Source: Annulohypoxylon bovei var. microspora (Eukaryota; Ascomycota; Sordariomycetes; Xylariales; Hypoxylaceae). Taken from it: a stretch of 64,000 nucleotides of DNA. Both the position numbers and the translations under genes were made by a program. The stretch is taken from the NCBI GenBank assembly GCA_022836615.1, contig MU405223.1, forward strand, positions 310,001-374,000. The letters run 5' to 3'. The notes beneath the pieces were generated by a model. That model saw only the letters and a program-made list of their open reading frames with translations. It was not told the DNA's origin and searched no databases. Of this stretch, positions 1-11,561 are shown one piece after another; the stretch's first letter is position 1; the number at the start of each line of letters is the position of its first letter.

Positions 1-800
1 ATTTTTGGTGCCGGTACCATAGTGACAGGGCGACGTCGAAATTCCTAAACACCCATGCCCAATTAGTAAGAAGTTATCCCCATAGAATATATCTTAGACC
101 CTACATCTCCCTTCGTGAACTCTGCTATCAGTTTGTGGATCTGCACTATCACGGATGCCTCGATGCCTGGAGCTAGGCGGCCACTGCTATTATGAAAATG
201 GCGTTCGAAGTCCTTATTCGCAATCCTGCCGATGATCTTCCCACCGAGCTTCTCAACATCGTAAACATTTCCATCGACTTCCTTCACGGCACGATCGAGG
301 TGTGGAAACACCTGGAGTTGTAAACATTCCGTTAAAGTCTTCGTATCTGTCAAGGAGGAGGCCGCCCTGGGGTTGGCACTGTGTTGTATCTTTCGCCTCT
401 TGGATGGGTGGTCCTGAGCTTGGGTGGAAAACGGCGACGGCAGGGATTGTGAAGGTTTGCCATGTTGGCTAGACTGTGACTGTGACTGCGACTGTGACTG
501 TGACTGCGACTGTGACTCTGACTGCGACTGTGACTCTGACTGTCTTATAGGAAAGCTCGATTCATTGCGTTTCGATATAGAAGTGCTCGGCGTACTCGTG
601 ATGGAGGGGGTGTTGGACTTGGCTTTTGGCTGGTAGCCGTTTGTTGACCTTGAGTGCTGCTGAACTCGCTTTTTGGTAATCTTAGGAAGATGTAAGTCGG
701 ACTTATATCGAACGACATCGTCATCTTTATCTTCATCGTCGCCAGTTAAATCGATAACTGCTTTAAGCCCCGACGACGTGTTTAACGCGTTAATAGCCAT
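1..800 (-). CDS. Hypothetical nuclear-type protein with SUMO-interaction motif and SQ-repeat; probably continues off the left edge
   Basis: I do not recognise the family. The start at 800 is the first ATG and sits in a near-perfect context (CCACCATGG). Residues 15-24 read VIDLTGDDED, a classic SUMO-interaction motif with an acidic tail. Residues about 87-112 are a run of alternating Ser-Gln, that is, many SQ sites of the ATM/ATR type. Low-complexity Ser/Pro/Thr sequence surrounds it, followed by a folded-looking segment of about 90 residues with alternating hydrophobics. The open frame stops at position 63. However, an intron-like segment (45-104) with a TACTAAT branch sequence and a TTTAG acceptor would join codons in frame to open sequence at 44-1, so I infer the gene is partial. 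A nuclear or chromatin/DNA-damage role is inference from the motifs only. Confidence 0.6.
472..543. repeat. Coding minisatellite (GACTGT/GACTGC hexamer units)
   Basis: About twelve tandem 6-base units of the form GACTGY, with two GACTCT variants, encode the Ser-Gln run of the gene on the minus strand. The array stays in frame, and substitutions at the third base of the Gln and Ser codons are mostly silent or give Ser-Glu. Confidence 0.85.
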
Positions 801-835
801 GGTGGTTGTTTTCCCCACTAATAACGTTTCGAATA

Positions 836-1035
836 TGTAAATCTTAAATATTAATTATAATCGATAAATTTAAAATGTTTATAATTATAATTATAATTAA
901 TTATTTTTAAAATTTAAATTTAAAAATTAAAATAATTTTTATAATTTTTAATTTTATATTTTATATTTTATATTTTATATTTATTTTAAATTTTTATTAC
1001 ATTTATTTAAATTTTTATATGTATTGCAAAGTAAT
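836..1035. repeat. AT-only low-complexity island
   Basis: About 200 bases are almost entirely A and T, including tandem units of the type ATTTTATATTTT near 945-985. The block lies immediately upstream of the SUMO-motif gene. It looks like simple-sequence decay or an old RIP-mutated repeat; no coding capacity or terminal repeats are visible. The rest of 1036-1292 is moderately AT-rich and shows no gene. Confidence 0.75.
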
Positions 1036-1292
1036 GTAAGATGTTATTTTAATGAAATTCGTTTAAAAGTGTAAAATCGGCTCGAATCGTAACATTTCAT
1101 GAAAAAAACACGAAGTTACAATGGTTAATAAAGTTTCACTTATCATGGCCAATTTACCATGGGAATAAACACAGGTGCGAAAACTTTAAACAACTCATTA
1201 TAATTTTAATCTGGCTAAGCGCCATCTGTATTATACACAAAATGAACTAGAATATACAATCCGTACATAGCACAAACTCTCAAGCTTTCGAA

Positions 1293-3581
1293 TTATAGTC
1301 TTGCTTTGACGCTTGCCGTTTGCGAATTGATCTCGTTATACATCCGATCGATCTCAGTCCTGAACTTTCTAACCGCTTGAGGTCTCTTGAGTTTTAGACT
1401 GTAGGTATTTATGTTAGTAACAATACGGGTGAGCTAGAGATGAATATAAAATATAAAACTTACGTTGGTGTCAGGAGCTCGTTCTCCACGGTGAACGGCT
1501 CCAAGCCTAGAAGACAGTTGCGCACGCGCTCGTAGCCGTTGAACTTGTACTTTTTGGCGATCTCTTCAAGATGCTTGACGAAGGCCTTTACCACACGAGG
1601 ATCCTGAGCGGCAGCCCTAATGCCTTCGATGTCCTCGGGCGCTACAGTCTTCTTCAACACCTTACTAGCGAACGGTCCGAAATGAGCGGGATCTATGCCG
1701 AAGATACCAACTAGCGTTGACTGGCTAGGTTCGCCGTGAACGAAAGCGGCAGCAATCAGAGGCGAATTGCCCATGAACACATTCTCGATTCGCTCGGGAG
1801 AAATATATTCTCCTTGAGACAGTTTGAGGACGTTCTTTTTACGGTCAATGATCCTGATTCGACCTAATTCGTCGATCTCGGCGATATCGCCCGTGTGAAA
1901 CCATCCATCAGCCTCCAGAGCCTTCTTAGTCTCCTCCTCGTTCTTCAGGTACCCGCCGAAAACGAACGGTCCCCGCAACAACAGCTCACCCCGCGGTCTG
2001 GGCTTGTCTGTCACGAGATATTCGAGTTCCGGTTGGGATTCTAAACATATTTCTATGCCAGGCATCGGACCGCCCACATTGCCAGTCGTAAAGTCACCAT
2101 CGAGCTGGAATGATGCCGCGGCGTATGATTCTGTGAGACCATAACCTTGGCAGAAGAAATTTCCTAAGGCCGCCCGAAGAAATTCGTGGACGTTAGGGTC
2201 GAGTTGCGCGCTTCCGCTCACCATGGAACGGCATCGATCCAAGCCGACAGCGGCTCGTACCTTGGGCGTCCATATCCTGTCATATAGGAAGTGCTTGTTA
2301 TGCGCCTGGCCAGGTGGTAGTTTCATGCTGGCCTTCTTCGCGTCTATCACTCTCCGCGAAAGAGTACCCTTCACGCCATCAGCCTCGATGCTCTGGGATC
2401 GGATAGCCTGTGCGATCCGATTGAACAGACGAGGTACTGAGATAAAACCGGTAGGTCTCAAGAGTTTCAAGTCGTCAACAACACCCAGCATATCTCCATG
2501 GAAATATCCAATGGCGCAACCTGCGGCCACGGCGCATTGGTCAATCATCCGCCCGTAGATATGAGCAAGAGGTAGGTATGAGAAGCTGACATCTTTATCG
2601 GTGTAAGACCCGCTGGAGCGAGCACTCGCAACAGCCGCGACGCAGTTGGCGTGAGTAAGCATCACACCCTTAGGATCGCCAGTAGTTCCGGACGTATAGT
2701 TAATAGTCAGGATATCCTCCGGGCGAGGAGGTCGCGCGGGATGAGCAACCTTTGCTCCGAGTTTCTCAACATCCTGCAGGGACCATATCTGAATGCCATG
2801 CTGAGCGGCGATACCGTTCAGCATCGCCAATTTGGAGTATCCGTCTTGCTCTCCGGAGTCTAGAGGGTCCATGGAGATGATTAATTTAAGGTGAGGTATT
2901 CTCGGCGCAAGGGCGAGGAGAGTCGGGATATGAGGTAGCGAAGATACTACGCAGGAGAGCTCGGAATGTCTAATGATGTATTCGGAAGCATCGGGTCCCA
3001 GGGTTTCGTACAGCGAGACGGAGAAGAGAGATTGCGAGCACAGTCCAAGATCTTAGATTAGACACGTTAGCAAGTTGCACCATTATCAGAATCTAACCTT
3101 GATCCTAAGGTCTCGGCAGCTATTTCAGCTACAATTAGTCCTTACCTGCGATCTGCCATTCGGCTCTATTCTGACTCCATATACCAACGCCATGGCTGCC
3201 AGGCGAAACTCCGATACGGCGATGGAGTTCGTATATACCAGATCCAAAGTTCTTGCTTCGTACGGCAACTTCGGCGTACGTCTGCCAGACAAAGTAATTC
3301 TCCCAGGACTTAGTCGCGGGATTCCAAGGCCGCGTACCGAGGCATTTGTTGTCTGGGTATCGCTTCACGGCGTCCTGGAACAGATCAAAGAATGTGCGAA
3401 TCTCAGGCACATAAGTTTCGAGCAGAGGTTTGTCTGTAAACTTATAATGCCTATAGATAGGGGTTCGACCCTCTCGTTCAGTGCCGGGGACAGGTAAGGA
3501 ATAAGGAGAGCCTGGAGGCGGCGGTGCTGATAGTTCCTTAATATGCGCAACCGTTTGCGGATCAGGACCGATTCCACCCAT
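1293..3581 (-). CDS. Long-chain-fatty-acid--CoA ligase, probably peroxisomal
   Basis: This AMP-forming acyl-CoA synthetase activates free long-chain fatty acids to acyl-CoA using ATP and CoA. I join three exons, 3581-3146, 3051-1464 and 1398-1293, with GT..AG introns, giving 709 residues, the usual size for the LACS family. The ATP/AMP signature YTSGTTGDPKG is at about residues 264-274. YGLTES lies near 450, GWFHTGD near 527, and the IIDRKKNVLKLSQGEYISPE block follows, typical of eukaryotic LACS. The second intron interrupts the sequence just after ENELLTPT, so the last 34 residues come from a small exon. The protein ends in -KARL, and ARL is an accepted peroxisomal targeting signal 1 variant, so I infer a peroxisomal enzyme comparable to yeast Faa2 feeding beta-oxidation. 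The function is secure; the location is an inference. Confidence 0.95.
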
Positions 3582-6476
3582 GATTATATGGTATTCCGGC
3601 TAATTTGGAGGATTTGGGGGTAAGCGAAGTGAGAATATTGTAACAAAGCTGTAGTTGGAGCGGTTGAATGTAACGGGCTTCCAACGGTAGTTTGATAATA
3701 TGTTGGATATGAAAGAAAGCGACGTATGTAAGGGGGGAAGTTTAAGTTATCCTCGGGTCGCGATCTTTATTCTAAGCTTGTGTACTTTCACAGTTGTGAC
3801 CCACTTAGAGTATGATAGATACCGAGGTGTGGAGTGCTCTAAGCTTTCTAAACTCTGTTAAATCTGGAGAAGAAACCTTAGACTTTCAACCACGGAACTT
3901 TGAAGCACATATGTAAGCTTCAAGAGGACAACATGGAATTCCAACTTGCGAGAAAAGAAATAAACAACTTCCCCTGTCTACTCTTTAAGGATTTTGATAA
4001 GCATTAGTTCAAAGTGGCTAGTCGAAGTGAGCAGCACATGTTCTTGCTTCTGTTTCGAGGCAATGCACGAAATTGCCAAGGGACTCCTTTAGTTAAGCCG
4101 AGGTTTGGGGACTAGTACTTCGAATACACGTTGACTTTGATTGGCCACTATGTGAACCTCGGAGCAATAGCGTACTATGGGGTTTTAAAATCACCAATAT
4201 GATTGGTTGAAAGGGAGCAATATAACTGAAAGATAGTTTAAAGTACGTCACTATTATCAACCTACAGGAAGCTACATACAGGAGTTGGGTCTACAGAAGC
4301 TTACATAAACGTCATTCTTCTGCATGTAATTTGGCGTATGGAGTTTGGCATTTTTTCGCTTTATTAAACCTCGCCGTGTTTGGTCAAAAGTGTCAAAAAA
4401 GCAGAAGTGGCTGAGTCCGATGCTGAAGCCTCGGAACATTGGAACATTACCTCTTAACCGTTTAGGTAACTTTAACGTACGATATGAAAATCTCAACAAT
4501 TCAATCTTTCCAATCTTGGTATCTGACTTATGAATGATTCATGATACGTGGTCGACACGCGGCGCTCAGGTCCGGAGCGGCCTTCAATTGTCGTGACTCT
4601 TATTCGAAGGATTACTCTAGCAAGTTAAACATATTTAACTCGTCATCAGGCGATTTGGCGAACGCTGTCGGTCAGTGAGAACAGGTGTCAATCTGAAAAT
4701 GACTCAATGTTCTTGGCTTCAAGACCAAGATAACTTCTAACATGCAAGACCGTTCGATCTATCAATGACTCTATCATCAATGTCATCGGAAGCTAGAAAT
4801 AGGACTGGCCTAGAAGGCTACGATAGTCAATCGCAATGACAAGTACCTAGGTATAGCATTTAATGTTATACAGGCTAGCTGTTCATTCCCTCACGAGCTG
4901 ATATTTTATACCGCGTGGACAAAGATACACCATGGACTCAAAACCACTATAGTAGGGAACGGACGTATTTATATGCATCGGAGCCGGTCTTGTAGGTGTG
5001 ACCTTCGAATATTCCGTTCGGAGCGGTCGCTCGGGGTGGTCTCGATTAGTTCGGACCAACGTTATCTGGGGCATTAGTCTAGGCGATCCATCGCAAAGGA
5101 ACACTTCCAAGGCGACCTATAAGTGCCCCGGAATAGCTGCACCCTTCGCTAACCTATTCCACATTAGTTTTTCTCTTCTTACATGTTTGCAGGTCTGATC
5201 GCGTACAATCCTTTCTTGGCCGTGTATGATGCCAGCCTCGAGACGACTTGGCTCTCGTAGCCAAGATGGCTTTAAGATTTCAGAACCCTCTCTGATACAA
5301 GATTCCGGGCTTGTTTTCAAAACATTTAATTATTTTTGGCTCAATCCCCGCAATCTCTGTTTCAATCTGTGAATCTTTGTCGTCGTCCCTCATCTTCGGT
5401 TTTTTTAAACTAATCTTATTGCTATCTAGCTACACCTAGTAGTCATACATGGAAACAATTCCAGACCTAGGCGGGTGGATACATACATACCTAAATATTT
5501 GAGAGGTTGAGCGCTTGCAAGTATTACGCAGTCACGCAAGTTTTGGTGAGGGTAAGCGTGGGCATGTAGGCGCCCGGCGGCATATTCCATACCCCCTAGA
5601 TACCAATTCGCGGCTTGCCGCCAACGTGAGCAGGGCTTGAATCTCCTCAAAAGTCAAGAGATACTTGAATCCGTAAAAACCTTCATTCCTCAACACAAAA
5701 AGACTAAAGTCATTCTTTACATATCGGTTCCATCGTGAAGTGCCAACTCAAAATAGAAGTGATCCGCCCGCAAGACCCAAAACCCCGAAGAAACTGTGGC
5801 TTCCGGATCTCATCTCTTTCGACGGGCTCCAGAACCCCAAACTCGAAAACTCTTGTCCACGCACCAAAGTATCAAAGTGCCTCTGTGCATTGCGAACCCC
5901 CCTGTGGGACCGAGCCCGGCAGATGACGGCGCGTGATTGGCCTGGGTTGGACGTTCCGCTCCCCTTTCGGGAATTCTCGAGGTGCGCTGGCGCATAGCAT
6001 CGCACCGCATCCCTGATCGTTGCTTGTTTCAGATGGTCTCAAGGGTCTCAAGGCATCGCATCGCTGTGGGCGATCAGAGCTCGGTGCGACTGCGTACACG
6101 CGATCGCCTTCAACAAGGGCCCGATTTCACCCTGATGAATCGTTGATAATTAGCCAGTGATACCCCCCGAGTCGCATGAATAACCGTAGGTAGTTTTCCT
6201 GTTTTTTCCCTTTCGATATTTCTCCTTTAACTATCCGTTCTGTCTAATTTTGTCTGCGACGTGCCTGGTGCCCTTCCGTTCTTTGGGATATTGATTATTA
6301 TTATTTTCTCTCTCTTCTGCATTCTACCGCCGCCGTTGTCGCTCTCTACAAGTCGTACGAATAATCAACCTCCATACGTCCTCCGGCGTAACTATTAAAG
6401 TATTGTTTTTATGACGACCGCTACGCACCGTGACGCTCGCTTTCCCAACCGTGCACCCCGATTCCCTACCGCCAAC
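3582..6476. other. Intergenic region, divergent upstream DNA
   Basis: I see no gene. Only short overlapping open frames (up to about 85 codons) are present, without family features. The palindrome TACCTAGGTA occurs at 4844-4853. From about 6180 to 6410 the plus strand is pyrimidine-rich, as is common in fungal promoters and 5' leaders, consistent with the leader of the following plus-strand gene. A GC-richer stretch at 5750-6130 is open in several frames but has no recognisable protein. Confidence 0.6.
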
Positions 6477-7104
6477 ATGATTTCCGCAAGCCTCATTATC
6501 CTAGGCATCCGAGCCGCCCAGTTGTTCTTTGCCTTTATCGTCATGGCGCTTACAGCCTACGGTATGTCTAACCATCGTGGTATATCTAAGAAAGATGAAT
6601 GTAAAGCTAACAAGAGTTCGATAAGTCGCCAACTGGTACAACGTGGACACCTTGACCTCGTCTCCGTCCCAGGTCAACTGGCTTCTCGCCGTATCCGTCT
6701 TCACAATCATATCCGTCCTGTACCTGGAATTGACGCCACGATTCGCCCCTAAGCGTAAGTCTCCCCACCTGCTTTCTCCCCAGAAACCTCACTCACCTTC
6801 CGCAGTATCCCACCAATTCGTCGCCATGGGCCTCGAAGCCTGCAACGCGCTGTTCTACTTCGCGGGCTTCATCGCGCTGTCCGTGTTCATGTCGCGCCTG
6901 CTCTTCTGCCGGGGATCGGTGTGCGGCGCGGCGCAGGCCAGCATCGCCTTCGGAGCCTTCGAGTTCCTGCTGTGGACGGTCTCGGCGATCATTATGGGAA
7001 AGGAAGTCGCGAAGTCGGGGTTAAGCCTGTCGCTGCCGCTGCCGCGCCGCAACAAGGCCCCTTTAAGCTCGCCCCAGATGAAGGAGGCGCCCACGGCCGC
7101 CTAA
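6477..7104 (+). CDS. MARVEL-type four-helix membrane protein
   Basis: Three exons (6477-6561, 6626-6754, 6806-7104) give 170 residues. Four hydrophobic helices are evident: an N-terminal one containing LFFAFIVMALTAY, WLLAVSVFTIISVLYLE, a third covering NALFYFAGFIALSVFMSRLLF, and a fourth around AFGAFEFLLWTVSAIIM. The tail is short, basic and proline-rich. This organisation, with the NWYN segment after helix 1 and the small-residue-rich helices, matches fungal MARVEL-domain proteins of unknown biochemical role that sit in plasma or vesicle membranes. An in-frame ATG at 6411 would add 22 residues, but its context is poor (TTTTTATG), whereas the one at 6477 has A at -3, so I prefer 6477. The first acceptor at 6783 breaks the frame; the one at 6805 keeps it. 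Confidence 0.8.
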
Positions 7105-8537
7105 GCGCGACCGTGCAGGCCATGGGCGTCGGCTGGCTGTCCCCGGGCAACACGAGGTACACCGATATCCCGCTGTCGCCGTACCGGCCGTCGCTCGACT
7201 GCCAGACGGTCCCGGCGCCGCCGGCGGGAGGCCGTTGGGACCGCGTGTACTTGCACCTGGGCAAGAGCTGAGCTAGAGGGTGTTGTGTCATGCATTACAC
7301 AATACCTACGCCCATGATCTTCCTTCATCTTCATCAATGAATCCGCCTCCCCTCTAAACGTCGCGAGGTTACAAAAAACTTGGGAGTAGGGAACGGGGGT
7401 TACGAACGTGAGAATCGGGAACAAAGGCTTCGTCTAGATGACCAGCCGCCCGGTATAGCATCCACGAATTCACGGAAGGGAAGAGCGGCGTAGTTTTGGG
7501 AGTTCTTATTGGGGTGATACTTTCGAAACAGTAATAGTTATAACCAGGGGAGAACCGTTTCGGTAGCGTTCTCTTATTTCACGAAGGCGGGACGAGTTAA
7601 ATCCAATATACCACCAGTGTTTCAACGGCAGCGTAACTCCTATAGATGCCTTGTGACCGTCGTGAATTACCTAGATAGGGGTTAGAAGTTCAAACGTGAT
7701 GTAAACCTGTAATGCGTAAAGCGATGTCGTCCTAAATCAATAAATTCGGTAAGATTGGTTGCAGATTCCGACAGTCTGGTATGGGTGTGGTACACCGTCT
7801 ACCGGTATGCGGGTATAGAATCTGTCGCCATCCGGTCGCAGGATGATGTATTATATTACCCCGCCATGGCCTTCCAGCTCCAGCAGTTTTCCGCAGTGAC
7901 CTGCATCCGCGGGAAGGCCCCGCGGTTATCGTACCTATATTCCTTCTCTAGAGCCTCCAATATTGTATGTATTGACCTTAGACTATAGACTATTGGAAGT
8001 CTGAAGTATTAGCACGGTAGTGCTCAGGTCATATATCTCTTAAATGACATTTATAAAGAGAACGTAATGGATATCGAAGGCCAATCGAAGGGGGCCTGTT
8101 CAAATCTTCCTCAAGATGAGCGACTTCCTAGACAACGGCTCGCTAACAGAGCTAAGAGGATAGCTGGGTAGCTACTCGCAGCTCTTTCCTTCGTCTTCGT
8201 TCCTATTGGATATAGAAATCCCTACAAGGCAAATGTATAAAAGACGGTCGATGGCGTGCTTTGTGCCTCCACTCCACAATACCCCAAACAAGGACCTGAG
8301 AGTGAGGATTTACTCGAAAGCCAAATGCCATTATCGGAAGGCCCTTTGCGATGGCCGAATAGCTATAAGTTAAGTCAAGTGACATTGTATTTCCGTAGCA
8401 AGGCCTGTGCCTAAGTGACCCGTGAACTCAAATACCTAGTTATATCCGGTCGTACGACTTACCTTACTCATTCCCTACTCACTCATTCTACTTACACGTG
8501 AGATATTTTATATACTGTAGAGTTCAAGTCAGTCGCA
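7105..8537. other. Intergenic region upstream of the sulfhydrylase gene
   Basis: No gene can be supported. The GC-rich sequence at 7105-7290 is open in several frames, but this looks like read-through of base composition after the preceding stop. A CACGTG element lies at 8495-8500. Confidence 0.55.
8495..8500. promoter_or_regulatory. CACGTG E-box upstream of O-acetylhomoserine sulfhydrylase
   Basis: A perfect CACGTG palindrome sits 38 bp before the ATG. Cbf1-type factors bind this motif and act with Met4/MetR-type activators at sulfur-assimilation genes, so it is a candidate site. Its closeness to the start codon means it may lie inside the leader, which weakens the case. Confidence 0.3.
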
Positions 8538-10138
8538 ATGGCAGAGGAATTGGGCACACATTTCGAGACTCTGCAGCTCCATGCGGGGTATGGATGATAC
8601 CATATGAGATCTGAGGCGCTTGCAGCTAACCATGTTGTAGCCAGCAGATAGACCCGGCTACCAATGCTCGCGCCGTTCCCATCTACGCAACCACTGTTTG
8701 TTCCCCTACGAATCAACATAGAGAAGATGTGTAGCGAACTAATTTCGACTACTAGAGCTTCGCTTTCAATGACTCGGCACACGGTGCCAGGCTGTTCTCC
8801 CTCAAGGAGAATGGCAACATCTATAGCCGTATCATGAACGTCAGTAGTAACCACCTGTGTTCGGGACCTGTAATACAATGAATGCTAATCCTGCTAAAAT
8901 AGCCGACTGTCGATGTCTTCGAGAAACGAATGGCTGCTCTGGAGGGTGGTGCCGCAGCCGTTGCATCTGCGTCTGGCCAAGCTGCTCAGTTCATGGCCCT
9001 CTCCGCCCTCGCGCAAGTCGGCGACAACATAATTTCAACCACAAACCTCTACGGTGGCACTTATAACCAGCTCAAAGTTCTCCTGCCGCGGTTCGGAATT
9101 CATACCAAGTTCATCAAGGGTGACAATGCCGAGGATTTTGCGGCGGCTATTGACGACAAGACCAAAGCTATATACATCGAGAGCATTGGCAACCCCCGAT
9201 ATAACGTGCCGGACTTTGAAGCGATTGCCAAGGTTGCACATGCGAAGGGCGTTCCTGTCGTGGTAGGTAGTCTAAGCTCTTTTTCAAGAATAAAACGTAA
9301 GAGATTTTAACATGAGTAGGTCGACAACACTTTCGGAGCCGGTGGGTACTTCGTCAGGCCCATCGACCACGGTGCAGACATCGTTGTTCACTCGGCAACT
9401 AAGTGGATTGGCGGCCACGGAACGACAATCGCTGGCGTTATCGTTGACAGTGGAAAATTCAACTGGGGTGAAAACGCAGCTCGATTCCCCCAATTCGTTG
9501 AACCGTCGGAGGGTTACCATGGTCTTAAGTTCTGGGAGACCTTCGGTGCTGTTTCCTTTGCTGTTCGTGTGAGAGTCGAAATTCTACGTGATCTCGGCGC
9601 CTCGTTAAACCCATTTGCGGCGCAACAACTCCTTCTCGGTCTCGAGACACTCAGTTTGAGAGCTGAGAGACATGCGCAGAACGCCCTCGCGCTTGCAAAG
9701 TGGCTGCAGGCTAGCCCCTACGTAAGTTGGGTGTCGTATCCCGGACTAGAGGATCACCCTAGCCACGAACTGGCTAAGAAGTATTTGAAGAGAGGATTCA
9801 GTAGTGTACTGAGTTTCGGAGTCAAGGGCGGTGGTACTGCTGGTAGTCAGATTGTTGACGGGTTCAAGCTGATCACTAATCTGGCCAACGTAGGCGACTC
9901 AAAGACATTGGCTATTCACCCATGGACCACGACACACGAACAGCTGTCAGACGAGGAGAAGATTGCCTCCGGCACAACCGAGGATCTTATCCGTATCTCT
10001 GTTGGTACAGAACACATCGACGACATCATTGCTGACTTTGTGCAATCTTTCGAGAAGGCTGCCGCCGCGACCACTGAGGGACAAGGAGGCTCAGAAGTAG
10101 AGATCAAGAAGGAAGAAACGGCACCAACAGTCGTCTAA
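8538..10138 (+). CDS. cysD: O-acetylhomoserine (thiol)-lyase / homocysteine synthase
   Basis: This PLP enzyme condenses O-acetylhomoserine with sulfide to homocysteine, the main sulfide-incorporation step for methionine in fungi. Five exons (8538-8587, 8641-8695, 8756-8839, 8903-9262, 9320-10138) give 455 residues, close to the family norm of about 430-450. The N-terminus carries the family pattern FETLQLHAGQQIDPATNARAV. The PLP-binding lysine is K211 in HSATKWIGGHGT. A C-terminal IHPWTTTHEQL segment and RISVGTEHIDDI are diagnostic of the Met17/CysD branch. The second intron uses a GTTTGT donor. The last about 25 residues are a family-variable acidic and lysine-rich tail. A CACGTG box upstream is compatible with sulfur control. 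Confidence 0.96.
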
Positions 10139-10596
10139 GAAATCTTTAAATACACATTTATATGCGAATGATTATACCCATCATCTAAATTAGCAATTGG
10201 CAATACAGTCTTCTTTCAGACTCGGCGTTGTATCAGATTTAAAGCTCATCGGTTAAAAACAAAATGAATTGTTTGCATGATGAACTTTCAAAAAGTAATT
10301 GTTAAAAAGTTGTAAAGACAGGAAATATGTAGAAGGAGAATGAGAGTGTTTGAAGCCTTCATAACACATTGAACGGAAGCGCCTTCCAGCTGCATAGCTG
10401 ATGCCAAGCCTAACCGCTAGCCGCCCCACAAATTTCATACGTCCAACATTGAACTTCAACCACCAAATATCACATCATAGATCATAGCTTCAAAACCCAC
10501 ACTTCCACCGTAGGCCACATATCCTACATATTCCGAGCTCAACCCATCCTCCCAAGACGCCTCCCTCACCAACAACCACCAACCCTTAGCGAAAAG
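10139..10596. other. Intergenic region between the sulfhydrylase gene and EMC7
   Basis: The first part is the probable 3' end of the sulfhydrylase gene. The part after about 10480 is C/A-rich and pyrimidine-biased and is probably the EMC7 promoter and leader. I see no gene here. Confidence 0.55.
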
Positions 10597-11561
10597 ATGC
10601 GCGCCTCCTTCCCCACCGCGCTCCTCAGCGCCCTCTCCCTAACCTCCGTCTCCGCCTCCAGCAGTCCGCCAGCCCAACAGCAGCAAACCAGCTTCTCGCT
10701 GTGGATCCCCTCATCACCCGCGCTGCCGAACCCGAACGCGCTACCCCCAAGCACCCGCGCGACGCTGTCCTCGCTGTCGCAGTCGTACGCGGCGCCGCTG
10801 AGCGCCGCCAACGCCTTCGCCTTCCGCAACGTGACGCCGGGGTCGTACCTGGCGGACGTGCACTGCGGGACGCACGTGTTCGCGCCGCTGCGCGTCGACG
10901 TGTTCGAGCCCGAGGCCAAGGGGGGCGGTGATGCCAAGGCCGAGAAGGTCTGGACCGGGCTGCTGGTGCGGGCGTGGGAGACGTACCGCGGCAACGACTG
11001 GGGCAACAGGGGCGCCGAGGCGCCGCGCAGCGGCGGCAGCGACCACGGCCGCTTCCCCGTGCGGGTGCTGGGGCCGAAGGAGTACTACGTCGAGAGGGGG
11101 TCTTGTGAGTATTCTGTTTCCCATGCCTCCCCATACATACCTACCCATATAAGTAGATATGAAGTCTAGAGACGGGCTAAGCTAATACACACCGCGTGAC
11201 CCAGTCTCCGTCTTCGGCATCCTCAAGAACCCGATGATCCTCATGGGCATCGTCAGCATGGCGCTGTTTATTGGCATGCCGAAGTTGATCGATAACAGTA
11301 AGCCAACCCTTCTTTTTTCCAACCGTACAGTTCTCTGACCAAACCCCTCTAGTGGATCCCGAGATGCGCGCCGAGTGGGAAGAACAGCAGAAGAAGAGCC
11401 CGATTGGCAGCCTGATGGGCGGGGGCCAGCAGTCCGGCGGCAACCCCATGGGCAACTTCGACATGGCCGCATATATGGCGGGACAGGGCGGCAAGAAGGA
11501 CGAGGGTGAGCCGTCTAGTGGCAACAACAACGGGGGCGGAAAGAAAGGCGGGAAGAGGTAA
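10597..11561 (+). CDS. EMC7: ER membrane protein complex subunit 7 (EMC7/Sop4 family)
   Basis: EMC7 is a lumenal-domain subunit of the ER membrane complex, which inserts tail-anchored and multi-pass proteins. Three exons (10597-11104, 11205-11297, 11353-11561) give 269 residues. There is a cleavable-looking signal peptide (MRASFPTALLSALSLTSVSA). A beta-rich lumenal domain follows, with the typical FAFRNVTPGSYLADVHCGTH segment, then a single transmembrane helix around PMILMGIVSMALFIGMP. The cytosolic tail starts MDPEMRAEWEEQQKKSP, a well conserved EMC7 feature, and ends in Gly/Asn/Lys-rich sequence. The second exon encodes just the membrane segment. The GC-rich first exon leaves several antisense frames open by chance. 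It converges on the WW-domain gene with about 450 bp between stops. Confidence 0.92.

Noticed and set aside
3455..3480. GGGTTCGACCC-like string resembling a tRNA B-box
   Set aside because: It lies inside the acyl-CoA synthetase coding exon, and no acceptor stem or anticodon arm can be folded around it by eye.
6411..6476. Alternative upstream start for the MARVEL-type gene
   Set aside because: It is in frame, but the start context is poor and it would place 22 hydrophilic residues before the first helix; the downstream ATG has a better context.
10566..11148. Several overlapping open frames antisense to EMC7
   Set aside because: They are Arg/Ala-rich shadows of the GC-rich first exon of EMC7, without family features.
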